From Micromonospora chaiyaphumensis (GTDB taxonomy: Bacteria; Actinomycetota; Actinomycetes; Mycobacteriales; Micromonosporaceae), in contig NZ_FMCS01000006.1 in NCBI RefSeq assembly GCF_900091435.1, positions 212,057 through 276,056 of the forward strand: a DNA stretch of 64,000 nt, given 5' to 3'. Of this stretch, positions 1 to 7,518 are shown in pieces. Under the pieces are notes generated by a model. The model was not told the DNA's origin. It did no database searches and was given only the letters and a program-made list of their open reading frames with translations. Within the stretch, counting starts at the first letter, position 1, and each line of letters opens with the position of its first letter. A program made the position numbers and the translations under genes.

Positions 1-564
1 CCCGGCCCGGGCCGAGATGGCGGCGAGCAGGCCGAGCTCCTCCGGCGACCGGGCGCTGGCCAGCTCCTCCTGCGGCTCCACGCCGAGCCGCCGGACCAGC
101 CGGTTGGCCGAGTCGTTGAGCAGCCGGATCAGCCAGCCGAAGGTGCGGGAGAAGGTGCGCATCGGCCCGGCCGTGCCGAGCGCGGTGGGCATCGGCCGGG
201 CCAGCGCGAGGTTCTTGGGCACCAGCTCGCCGAAGAGCATCGAGATGAGGGTGGCCAGCGCCAGGGCGAGGAGGCCGGAGATCCGTTCGGCCCCGCCGAC
301 CGGGCGCAGCAGCGGGGCGAAGAGCCGGGCCAGCGCCGGCTCGGCCAGGTAGCCGGTGAGCAGCGCGGTGATCGTGATGCCGAGCTGGGCGCCGGAGAGC
401 TGGAAGGACAGCTCGCGGAGCGCCCGGCGTACCGTGGCGGCCCGGCCGTCGCCCTCGCCGGCCCGCCGGTCGATCTCCGCCCGGTCGACCGTGACCAGGG
501 CGAACTCGGCCGCGACGAAGAACGCGTTGCCGGCGGTCAGCAGCACGAAGCCGACCAGGGGCAA
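1..564 (-). CDS. CNNM/hemolysin-family (DUF21, UPF0053) membrane protein, N-terminal part
   Basis: Partial gene running off the left edge; only about 188 N-terminal residues are present of a family that is usually about 430 residues (DUF21 membrane domain, paired CBS domains, CorC/HlyC transporter-associated domain). The visible part has the DUF21 hallmarks: a first membrane helix followed by AFFVAAEFALV, then RALRELSFQLSGAQLGITITA and later GELVPKNLALA. Family members are membrane proteins linked to divalent-cation (Mg/Co) homeostasis rather than true hemolysins. The start is uncertain. No ATG or GTG lies in frame upstream before a stop; TTG at 564 is used here, but reading back to ATC at 591-589 or 600-598 gives further plausible family sequence (IDGLLVTTLLPLVGF). 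It is divergent from the GPP34 gene. Confidence 0.82.
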   Translation of the reverse strand, partial: MPLVGFVLLTAGNAFFVAAEFALVTVDRAEIDRRAGEGDGRAATVRRALRELSFQLSGAQLGITITALLTGYLAEPALARLFAPLLRPVGGAERISGLLALALATLISMLFGELVPKNLALARPMPTALGTAGPMRTFSRTFGWLIRLLNDSANRLVRRLGVEPQEELASARSPEELGLLAAISARAG

Positions 565-658
565 CAGCGTGGTAACCAGCAGGCCGTCGATGAGCGCGAT
601 TGTTCCACGGGCCGGCAGCCGGCACGAACCGGCGGCGGGCGGGCTGGCGGCCCGGACG

Positions 659-664
659 TAGCGT
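659..664 (+). promoter_or_regulatory. -10 box of a leaderless promoter for the GPP34 gene
   Basis: TAGCGT ends 7 nt before the ATG at 672, so transcription would begin at or next to the start codon. No Shine-Dalgarno sequence precedes the ATG. No clear -35 is visible. Confidence 0.5.
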
Positions 665-671
665 GGATCGC

Positions 672-1349
672 ATGAACCGCCTGCTGCTCACCGACGAACT
701 GGTCCTGCTCGCCTACGACGACGCCGGCACCAACCGGCTCGGCCGGCCGCACCTGGACCACGGCCTCGCCGGGGCCGTCCTGCTCGAGCTGGCCCTGGCC
801 CGCCGGGTCGAGGTGACCGGCGGCCGGCTGGCGGTGACCGACCCCGCCCCGATCGGCGTGCCGCTGCTGGACCAGGCGCTCGCCACCGTCGCCGGGGACC
901 GTCCGCGCAAGCCGAAGGACTGGATCGGGAGGCTGGCCAAGGGCCTGCCGGACCGGGTGCTCGACGGCCTGGTCCACGCCGGGGTCCTGCGCCGCGAGTC
1001 GGACCGGGTGCTGTGGGTGTTCCCGCGTACCCGCTATCCCTCGCCCACCGGCGCGGAGCCGGCGGTGGAGACGGCGGCCCGGGAGCGGATGCTGGCCGCG
1101 CTTCTCGGCGACGGCCCGGTGGACGCCCGGACGGCCGCGCTGCTCGCCCTGACCCGGGCTGTCGGCCTGGACCGGAAGCTCTTCCGCGAGCTGCCCCGGG
1201 AGCGGGTCAAGGCCCGCCTGGGCGAGATCGCCGCGGGCGACTGGGCCTCGGCGGCCACCCGGAAGGCCATCGAGGAGACGCAGGCCGCGGTGCTGATCGC
1301 CACGACGGCCGCCGCCACGGCCGCCATCGCGACCACCACGGTCTCCTGA
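672..1349 (+). CDS. GPP34 (GOLPH3/Vps74-like) family protein
   Basis: A 225-residue protein that fits the bacterial GPP34 family. It has the N-terminal LLTDELVLLAYDDAG motif, the central HLDHGLAGAVLLELAL segment, and a C-terminal helical region (ARTAALLALTRAVGLDRKLF) ending in an Ala/Thr-rich tail. Eukaryotic GOLPH3 binds phosphatidylinositol 4-phosphate and retains Golgi glycosyltransferases. In actinobacteria the family is common but its role is not established, so only the family is claimed here. ATG 672 is chosen over the longer reading frame because the family sequence starts there and a TAGCGT -10 box sits 7 nt upstream. The gene is divergent from the hemolysin-type gene and convergent with the EtfD-like gene. 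Confidence 0.9.
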   Translation: MNRLLLTDELVLLAYDDAGTNRLGRPHLDHGLAGAVLLELALARRVEVTGGRLAVTDPAPIGVPLLDQALATVAGDRPRKPKDWIGRLAKGLPDRVLDGLVHAGVLRRESDRVLWVFPRTRYPSPTGAEPAVETAARERMLAALLGDGPVDARTAALLALTRAVGLDRKLFRELPRERVKARLGEIAAGDWASAATRKAIEETQAAVLIATTAAATAAIATTTVS

Positions 1350-1352
1350 CCG

Positions 1353-1394
1353 ACGACGGCGGCGGCACCCGCCTCGGGGTGCCGCCGCCGTCGT
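1353..1394. terminator. Bidirectional hairpin terminator
   Basis: Perfect 17-bp inverted repeat (1353-1369 and 1378-1394) with an 8-nt loop between two convergent genes. No U-tract, as is usual in high-GC actinobacteria. Confidence 0.8.
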
Positions 1395-1419
1395 GGTTCG
1401 GCTCTGCCTGGGGTACGCC

Positions 1420-3618
1420 TCAGCCGGCGACCGCCTCGGTCTCCTTCTCGCCCGCCGGGGCGTCCGGCTTGACCGAGCGGAGCAGCACGCTCGCCACGTC
1501 GACCACCTCGACCTGCTCGCCGGCGCCCTTGCCGTTGACCCCGTCGTTGAGCATCGTCGAGCAGAACGGGCAGCCGACCGCGATGGTCTTCGCCCCGGTG
1601 GACATGGCCTCCTCGACCCGGTCCACGTTGATCCGCTTGCCGATCTTCTCCTCCATCCACATCCGGGCGCCGCCGGCGCCGCAGCAGAAGGAGCGCTCGC
1701 TGTTGCGCGGCATCTCGGTCAGCTCGCCCTGGATGGCGTCGCCGAGCACCTCGCGGGGAGCGGCGAAGACCCGGTTGTGCCGGCCCAGGTAGCAGGGGTC
1801 GTGGTAGGTCACGCCGCCGTCGACCGGCTGCACCGGGGTGAGCTTGCCGGCGGCCACCAGGTGGGCCAGCAGCTGGGTGTGGTGCACGACCTCGAACTCG
1901 CCGCCGAGCTGGCCGTACTCGTTGCCCAGGGTGTTGAAGCAGTGCGGGCAGGTGGCGACGATCTTGCGCTTGCTCTTCTCCCGGCCCTCGAACGCCTCGT
2001 TCAACGTCTCGACGTTCTGCTGGGCGAGCATCTGGAAGACGAACTCGTTGCCGATCCGGCGGGCCGGGTCACCGGAGCAGGTCTCGCCCTCGCCGAGGAT
2101 GGCGAAGGAGACGCCGGCCTCGTTGAGCAGCGTGGCCACCGCGCGGGTGGTCTTCTTGGCCCGGTCCTCGAACGCGCCGGCGCAGCCGACCCAGAACAGG
2201 TACTCGAAGTCCTCGACCTCGCCGACCCGCGGCACCTCGAAGCCGAGGCCCTTGGTCCAGTCCTCGCGGGTGTTCTGCGGGGCGCCCCACGGGTTGCCCT
2301 TGTTCTCCAGGTTGCGGAGCATGACGCCGGCCTCGGACGGGAAGCTCGACTCGATCAGCACCTGGTAGCGGCGCATGTCGACGATGTGGTCGACGTGCTC
2401 GATGTCCACCGGGCACTGCTCGACGCAGGCGCCGCAGGTGGTGCAGGACCAGAGCACGTCCGGGTCGATGACGCCGCCCTCCTCGGCGGTGCCGATCAGC
2501 GGCCGGTCGGCCTCGGCCATGGCCAGCACGTCGACGCCCGCCAACTGCTCCTGGGTGGCCTTCTCCTCGCCGGTCAGGTCCTTGCCCCCACCGGCCAGCA
2601 GGTACGGCGCCTTGGCGTACGCGTGGTCGCGCAGGCTCAGCACGAGCAGCTTCGGCGACAGCGGCTTGCCGGTGTTCCAGGCCGGGCACTGCGACTGGCA
2701 GCGACCGCACTCGGTGCAGGTGCTGAAGTCCAGCAGGCCCTTCCAGGTGAACTGCTCGACCTGGGCCACGCCGAACTGGTCCTTCTCGGGGTCGGCCTCC
2801 TCGAAGTCGAGCGGCTTGCCCTCGCTCGTCATGGGGCGCAGCGGGCCGAGGCCGGAGCCGGCCGCCTTCTCCGGGTCGCGCTTGAAGAAGATGTTGGGGA
2901 ACGCCAGGAAGCGGTGCCAGGCGACGCCCATGGTGACGTTCAGCGAGATCACGATGAGCCAGGTCATCGAGATGGCGATCTTGATGACGGCGGCGACGCT
3001 GACGCCGGCCGTCCAGGCCGGGAGCGCGGCGCCGACCGCGTGGCTCAGCGGGGTGGCCCAGACCGGGTACTCGAAGTGGTCGGTGGCGACCTTGAAGCCG
3101 CGGATCACGAAGCCGAAGATCAGGACCAGCAGCACGACCCACTCGACGAAGTAGCCCTGCCACATGGTCGAGCCGGTGAACCGGGAGCGGCCGCCCGGCC
3201 GGGTGGGCCGGTTGCGCAGCCGGATCCCCATCAGCACCAGGATGCCGGCCAGGCCCAGGATCCCGATCCACTCGGTGGCCAGGCCGAAGATCGTCCAGTG
3301 CCCGATGATCGGCAGCCCGCCGCCGGGCGTGACCACCTCGAAGTACGCCTCGAGCACCAGCAGCGACAGCACGATGAAGCCGACCATCACGAACCAGTGC
3401 GCCGCGCCCACCACGCTCCACTTGAGCATGCGGGTGTGGCCGGCCGTCTCGACCAGCATCTTCTTCGTGCGGGCGCCCTTGTCGGCGAACCGCTCCGGCG
3501 CGGGCTGGCCGAGCCGGATGACGGCCGTCATCTTCATGACCGCGCGCACCGCAAGCCACACCGCCACGGCGGTGATGGCGGCCGCGAGGATCGTGGTGAC
3601 GATCTGGACGCTGCCCAT
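1420..3618 (-). CDS. Membrane (Fe-S)-binding oxidoreductase, EtfD-like (heterodisulfide reductase-related)
   Basis: A 732-residue protein. Membrane helices cover about residues 1-235 (nitrate-reductase gamma/HdrE-like). They are followed by two 4Fe-4S motifs, C301-C304-C307-C311 (CTECGRCQSQC) and C392-C395-C398-C402 (CTTCGACVEQC), and then two CCG cysteine-rich domains, the last with CCGAGG. The architecture matches mycobacterial Rv0338c/EtfD, which passes electrons from the electron-transfer flavoprotein to menaquinone during acyl-CoA oxidation. The role here is by homology of architecture only. ATG 3618 is preceded by a GGAGG-type ribosome site. An acyl-CoA dehydrogenase and acyl-CoA carboxylase cluster at 33-40 kb is a plausible functional partner. 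A GTTAC/GTAAC palindrome lies upstream. Confidence 0.88.
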   Translation of the reverse strand: MGSVQIVTTILAAAITAVAVWLAVRAVMKMTAVIRLGQPAPERFADKGARTKKMLVETAGHTRMLKWSVVGAAHWFVMVGFIVLSLLVLEAYFEVVTPGGGLPIIGHWTIFGLATEWIGILGLAGILVLMGIRLRNRPTRPGGRSRFTGSTMWQGYFVEWVVLLVLIFGFVIRGFKVATDHFEYPVWATPLSHAVGAALPAWTAGVSVAAVIKIAISMTWLIVISLNVTMGVAWHRFLAFPNIFFKRDPEKAAGSGLGPLRPMTSEGKPLDFEEADPEKDQFGVAQVEQFTWKGLLDFSTCTECGRCQSQCPAWNTGKPLSPKLLVLSLRDHAYAKAPYLLAGGGKDLTGEEKATQEQLAGVDVLAMAEADRPLIGTAEEGGVIDPDVLWSCTTCGACVEQCPVDIEHVDHIVDMRRYQVLIESSFPSEAGVMLRNLENKGNPWGAPQNTREDWTKGLGFEVPRVGEVEDFEYLFWVGCAGAFEDRAKKTTRAVATLLNEAGVSFAILGEGETCSGDPARRIGNEFVFQMLAQQNVETLNEAFEGREKSKRKIVATCPHCFNTLGNEYGQLGGEFEVVHHTQLLAHLVAAGKLTPVQPVDGGVTYHDPCYLGRHNRVFAAPREVLGDAIQGELTEMPRNSERSFCCGAGGARMWMEEKIGKRINVDRVEEAMSTGAKTIAVGCPFCSTMLNDGVNGKGAGEQVEVVDVASVLLRSVKPDAPAGEKETEAVAG

Positions 3619-3666
3619 CGAGTTGGCCTCCCGGTCTGCTGCTTGTCAGTGCAGCCTACGCGCAAG

Positions 3667-3682
3667 GTTACCCAGCAGTAAC
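3667..3682. promoter_or_regulatory. Palindromic operator candidate upstream of the EtfD-like gene
   Basis: GTTAC-N6-GTAAC, a perfect 5-bp inverted repeat 49 bp upstream of the start codon in the region where the minus-strand promoter should lie. It could be a site for a TetR-type fatty-acid regulator; this is inference. Confidence 0.4.
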
Positions 3683-3808
3683 GTGAGTCATCTCGCACCG
3701 GCCACGCCGCCCTGCCGACACCTTAGGGGCAGCGGGCGCCGGGCGCCGGTCAGGGGCGTCCCGGCGTGACCTACGCCCGTGGGCGCAGGGCGGCGGAGCC
3801 GGTCGGGA

Positions 3809-4072
3809 TCAGCGCCAGCGGGAGAGCAGGATCAGCGAGGAGACCATCGCGCCGAAGCCCACCGCGAGGTTCCAGTAGCCCCACGTGGCGACCGGGTAGG
3901 CCTGCTCGGAGAGGTAGTAGACGACCAGCCAGCCGATGCCGACCACGATCAACGCGACCGCGGTGATCGGCAGCCAGACCGGGCTAGGCTTGCGCGTCGC
4001 CGCCGTCGCCGTCGGACGCACGTCCGTCGGCGGGGTGTACACCTTCTTCTTGCGGACCTGAGACTTGGGCAC
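3809..4072 (-). CDS. crgA: Cell division protein CrgA
   Basis: An 87-residue protein with the CrgA pattern: a basic N-terminus with PKSQVRKKK, then two membrane helices (about residues 33-54 and 65-82) and a C-terminus ending SRWR. CrgA is an actinobacterial septum protein that interacts with FtsZ, FtsQ, FtsI and CwsA and helps coordinate sporulation or septation. GTG 4072 is chosen because the conserved PKSQ sequence begins right after it; longer open frames upstream have no family sequence. Placement next to DUF881-pabA-pknB is the conserved actinobacterial order. Confidence 0.93.
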   Translation of the reverse strand: MPKSQVRKKKVYTPPTDVRPTATAATRKPSPVWLPITAVALIVVGIGWLVVYYLSEQAYPVATWGYWNLAVGFGAMVSSLILLSRWR

Positions 4073-4303
4073 GACGCTCTCCAGAGGGGGGTACGACCTC
4101 GTCCGGCCTGACAACCGGGCGCGGGGGCGACGGTCCATGGCCAATAATGTTCGACAGCTAGCGTAGTCCGGCCGGACCGTCCAGGCCACGAATGGGGTCG
4201 GGCCGGTGCACGCAGTGACCGAAAAGGGTGGGACTTTTCGGGTCGAGCACACCGGTCCGCGCCATCGCGGGCCGGAACGAGACGACGGGGAAGGGAACGC
4301 CCG

Positions 4304-5110
4304 GTGGAGTACACGTCCGGCGCCGCCTCCTGGCAGAAGGTCCTCCGGCGCGCGGTGGTCGGCCTGCTGCCGCGCCGGCCGCGTCAGCGCCGCCCGGGCT
4401 GGTCGATCGGCGTACCCCTGATCGCCGCCGCGGCCGGGCTCCTGTTCACGACCACCGCGACCACCGCCGGTGGCACCGCGCTTCGGGAGGACCGGCGTCC
4501 CCAGCTCACCCAGTTGATCGAGGACCGGCGCGAGGAGGTCGCGGCCAGCGAGGCGAAGGCCGCCCGGCTGCGCGCCGAGGTCGAGGAGCAGACCGGCGAG
4601 CTGGCCGGCGCCGACGGCCCGATCAAGGCACAGCGGGACCGGGCCGCCGCCAGCCGGCAGGCCGCCGGATTCACGGCGCTCACCGGCAACGGCATCACCA
4701 TCGAGCTGAACGACGCGCCCCGGCGGGCCGACCAGCCCCTGCCCAAGGGCGCGAGCAACGACGACCTGGTGGTCCACCAGGGCGACGTCCAGGCCGTCGT
4801 GAACGCGCTCTGGGCGGGCGGCGCGGAGGCCATGTCAATCATGAATGTCCGCGTGCTCAGCACCAGCGCGGTACGCTGCGTCGGTAACACTCTGCTGCTG
4901 CACGGCCGGGTGTACTCCCCTCCTTTCAAGATCGTGGCAATCGGCGATCCCGCCGCCTTCCAGCGGGAACTCGCCGCGTCCAAGGGAGTCCGGTTGTTCA
5001 GGGAAGCCGTCGACCACTACCAGCTCGGCTACTCCGAGACCATCTCCACGGTCACGGTGCCGGCATTCGAGGACTCGACCGCGCTGCAGTCGGCGAAGGT
5101 CCCCCGGTGA
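4304..5110 (+). CDS. DUF881 family membrane-anchored protein
   Basis: A 268-residue protein. A basic cytoplasmic N-terminus (to about residue 40) leads to one membrane helix (about 43-62), a coiled-coil stretch rich in Glu/Ala/Arg (about 70-110), and the DUF881 domain with TGNGITIELNDAP, VVNALWAGGAEAMSIMNVR and PPFKIVAIGD. It is positional homologue of Rv0012. The biochemical function of DUF881 is unknown; the context suggests envelope or division work. GTG 4304 follows a GGGAAGGGA ribosome site. Its stop codon overlaps the sortase start (GTGA), so the two are translationally coupled. Confidence 0.88.
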   Translation: MEYTSGAASWQKVLRRAVVGLLPRRPRQRRPGWSIGVPLIAAAAGLLFTTTATTAGGTALREDRRPQLTQLIEDRREEVAASEAKAARLRAEVEEQTGELAGADGPIKAQRDRAAASRQAAGFTALTGNGITIELNDAPRRADQPLPKGASNDDLVVHQGDVQAVVNALWAGGAEAMSIMNVRVLSTSAVRCVGNTLLLHGRVYSPPFKIVAIGDPAAFQRELAASKGVRLFREAVDHYQLGYSETISTVTVPAFEDSTALQSAKVPR

Positions 5111-6507
5111 CACCGGACGACCACCGGGAGCCCAACGGGCGCCACCGCGACCAGAACGACGACGCGACCGCCTTCCTCCCGAAGGTCGAACGGCCGGCAC
5201 CCCCACCGCCCGGCCCGCCGCTCGACCTGCCCTGGCCGGACCGGGCGGCGCCGCCCTCGGCCAGCGACCAGCCGCCGGCCCGCCCGCGCCCGCACGCGGC
5301 CCCGCCGCCGCCCTGGCCCGGGGACCGGAGCCGCCCCCCGGCGCCCGCCGCCCGGCCGGTGTCACCGCCGCCCGCAGCACCGCACGGCCCCACCGTGCCG
5401 CACAGTCCCACCGCGCCGCACAGTCCCGCCGCGGCGCACGGCCCCGCCGCGGTGCGGCCGTCCAGTCCCGGTGAGGCGCCGACGGCGTTCATCCCGCCGC
5501 TCGGCGACCGGCGCGAGCGGCACCCGGCCGGAAACCCGGTCGAGCGTCCCCGCAGCGAGGCGGCCCGTCCGGCCGCGACCGGCCCGGCGGACCCGGGAGC
5601 GACCGCGGTGATCCCGGCCGTGAGCCGCCCGGCGGCCCGCCCGCCGGCGCTGGACTCGACCGCGCTCATGGGTGCCGTGCCCCCGGCCCCGGACACCGGC
5701 GACGGCGACCAGGCGGGCCCCCCGGCCGAGCCGCCACGGCCCCGCCGCGGTGAGCGGGTGGTGCAGCTCCGGCCGGAGCAGACCGGCGAGGGCTACAAGA
5801 GCGTCTACTCCGAGCTGACCCGGCCCACCGTCGGTTCCCGGCTGCGGACGATCGTGCGGGGCACCGGCGAGGTGCTGATCACCTTCGGCCTGGTGGTGCT
5901 GCTCTTCGCCGGCTACGAGATCTGGGGCAAGTCGGTCATCGTCGACGCCCACCAGAACGACCTGAGCAGCCAGCTCGCCCAGGAGTGGGGAGCGGACCCG
6001 ACGGTCGGCCCGACCGCGTCCGCCGGCCCCAGCGCCAAACCGAAGCCGCCCGCCGAGGGCAAGCCGGTCGCCGGGCTCTATGTCCCGAAGTTCGACAAGC
6101 ACTGGGTGGTGGTCGAGGGCGTCACCCCCGACGACATCCGGTACGCGCCCGGCCACTACCCGAAGAGCGCCATGCCGGGCGAGGTGGGCAACTTCTCCGT
6201 CGCCGGCCACCGCATCCGGTCCACCTTCTGGCGGCTGGACGAGTTGAAGTCGGGCGACGCCATCGTGGTCGAGACCAAGACCGAATGGCTCGTCTACCGC
6301 GTCTACCAGCAGCGGATCGTGAAGCCGTACCAGGTCGAGGTCGTCGCGCCGGTGCCGGGCAAGCCGGACGCGCCGCCCACCGAGAAGCTGCTGACGCTGA
6401 CCACCTGCAACCCGAAGTTCGACAACTACCAGCGGCTGATCATCCACGCGCGGCTGGACCACGTCCAGGCCAAGGCGGCGGGTCGCCCGGCGGAGCTGGA
6501 GGGCTGA
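5107..6507 (+). CDS. Class E sortase with long Pro-rich cytoplasmic N-terminus
   Basis: A 466-residue protein. Residues 1-250 are Pro/Arg/Ala-rich and presumably cytoplasmic. One membrane helix follows (about 253-272), then a sortase domain with catalytic His368 (VAGHRI), Cys434 in LLTLTTC and Arg443 (YQRL). The TLTTC active-site sequence and the single N-terminal helix fit class E, the actinobacterial housekeeping sortase that anchors LAXTG proteins to peptidoglycan. The N-terminus repeats TAFLP, TAFIP, TAVIP and TALMG (Thr21, 126, 166, 185), possible kinase or FHA target sites. GTG 5107 overlaps the preceding stop. No LAXTG substrate was recognised in the window. Confidence 0.9.
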   Translation: MTPDDHREPNGRHRDQNDDATAFLPKVERPAPPPPGPPLDLPWPDRAAPPSASDQPPARPRPHAAPPPPWPGDRSRPPAPAARPVSPPPAAPHGPTVPHSPTAPHSPAAAHGPAAVRPSSPGEAPTAFIPPLGDRRERHPAGNPVERPRSEAARPAATGPADPGATAVIPAVSRPAARPPALDSTALMGAVPPAPDTGDGDQAGPPAEPPRPRRGERVVQLRPEQTGEGYKSVYSELTRPTVGSRLRTIVRGTGEVLITFGLVVLLFAGYEIWGKSVIVDAHQNDLSSQLAQEWGADPTVGPTASAGPSAKPKPPAEGKPVAGLYVPKFDKHWVVVEGVTPDDIRYAPGHYPKSAMPGEVGNFSVAGHRIRSTFWRLDELKSGDAIVVETKTEWLVYRVYQQRIVKPYQVEVVAPVPGKPDAPPTEKLLTLTTCNPKFDNYQRLIIHARLDHVQAKAAGRPAELEG

Positions 6508-6510
6508 GGC

Positions 6511-6783
6511 GTGTACGGCTGGATCTGGCGCAAGCTCCCGCTCGGGCTGCCCGGGAAGCTGATCGGCTCGGTGCTGCTGGCCGCCGCGACGGTTGCCCTG
6601 CTCTGGTTCGTGGTCTTCCCGTGGGCCGAGCCCCTCCTCCCCTTCGACGACGTGCAGGTCACCCAGGATTCCGGCGTGCCGGGGGACGGCGGGCTCACCG
6701 AGCCGACCGAGCGGCCGTCCGAGGAGGAGATCCCGTACAGCACCGAGTCGAACAACGCCCCGCCCTCCACCCCGAGCAGGTGA
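6511..6783 (+). CDS. Small single-pass membrane protein of the sortase operon
   Basis: A 90-residue protein of unknown function. It has a short N-terminus (YGWIWRKLPLGLPGKLIGS), one membrane helix (about residues 18-37, including LLAAATVALLWFVVFPWAEP), and an acidic Pro/Thr/Ser-rich tail that would lie outside the membrane. GTG 6511 begins 3 nt after the sortase stop and the gene ends 4 nt before pabA, so it belongs to the same operon. Its position makes an accessory role in sortase or division work possible, but no domain supports a specific function. Confidence 0.8.
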   Translation: MYGWIWRKLPLGLPGKLIGSVLLAAATVALLWFVVFPWAEPLLPFDDVQVTQDSGVPGDGGLTEPTERPSEEEIPYSTESNNAPPSTPSR

Positions 6784-6787
6784 CCCG

Positions 6788-7438
6788 ATGCGCGTCCTCG
6801 TGATCGACAACTACGACTCGTTCGTCTTCAACCTGGTGCAGTACCTCGGCCAGCTCGGCGTGGACTGCGAGGTGCGGCGAAACGACGAGATCGACGTGGC
6901 CGAGGTGGGCCGGGCGGGCGCCGCCGGGGTGCTGCTCTCGCCGGGGCCGGGCAGCCCCGACCGTGCCGGCATCTGCCTCGACGTCATCAAGGAGTATGCC
7001 GGCAAGCTCCCCCTGTTCGGCGTCTGCCTCGGTCACCAGGCCATCGGCGAGGCGTTCGGCGCGACCGTGACCCGGGCGCCGGAGCTGCTGCACGGCAAGA
7101 CCTCCGAGGTACGCCATCAGGGCGTGGGCGTGCTCGCCGGGCTGCCCGACCCGTTCACGGCCACCCGCTACCACTCGCTCGCCGTGCTGCCCGAGACGCT
7201 GCCCGACGAGCTGGAGGTCACCGGCCGGACCGGCTCCGGCGTCGTGATGGCCATGCGGCACCGCACCCTGCCGATCGAGGGCGTCCAGTTCCACCCCGAG
7301 TCGGTGCTGACCGAGGGCGGCCACCTCATGCTGGCCAACTGGCTGGCCGTCTGCGGCTTCCCCGAGGCGCTGGAGCGGGCTCCGGAGCTGGCCGCCGAGG
7401 TCGACGCCCGCCGCCGGGCCGCGTTCGCCGCCGCCTGA
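6788..7438 (+). CDS. pabA: Aminodeoxychorismate/anthranilate synthase glutamine amidotransferase (PabA/TrpG)
   Basis: A 216-residue class I glutamine amidotransferase. The pattern is complete: N-terminal VLVIDNYDSFVFNLVQYL, LLSPGPGSPD, the nucleophile Cys in GVCLGHQAIGE (about residue 79), and the HPESVL motif supplying the catalytic His-Glu pair. It supplies ammonia from glutamine to a chorismate-using partner (PabB for folate or TrpE for tryptophan). The sequence cannot tell which; the Mycobacterium orthologue at this position is called trpG. ATG 6788 is fixed by the family start. It is the last gene of the operon, followed by a strong hairpin. Confidence 0.93.
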   Translation: MRVLVIDNYDSFVFNLVQYLGQLGVDCEVRRNDEIDVAEVGRAGAAGVLLSPGPGSPDRAGICLDVIKEYAGKLPLFGVCLGHQAIGEAFGATVTRAPELLHGKTSEVRHQGVGVLAGLPDPFTATRYHSLAVLPETLPDELEVTGRTGSGVVMAMRHRTLPIEGVQFHPESVLTEGGHLMLANWLAVCGFPEALERAPELAAEVDARRRAAFAAA

Positions 7439-7458
7439 GGCTCGGCTACGCCAGATGC

Positions 7459-7500
7459 GCGAAGTGGCGGTGCCCGGTCGACCGGGCACCGCCACTTCGC
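7459..7500. terminator. Bidirectional terminator between pabA and pknB
   Basis: A 42-nt perfect palindrome: arms 7459-7478 and 7481-7500 are exactly complementary around CG. It separates two convergent operons. Confidence 0.88.
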
Positions 7501-7518
7501 CTGTCCGGAGCTGATCGG

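Noticed and set aside
1393..3681. Long plus-strand open frame opposite the EtfD-like gene
   Set aside because: It is the antisense shadow of a gene with clear Fe-S motifs; its protein is His/Asp/Arg-rich low-complexity sequence typical of antisense high-GC frames.
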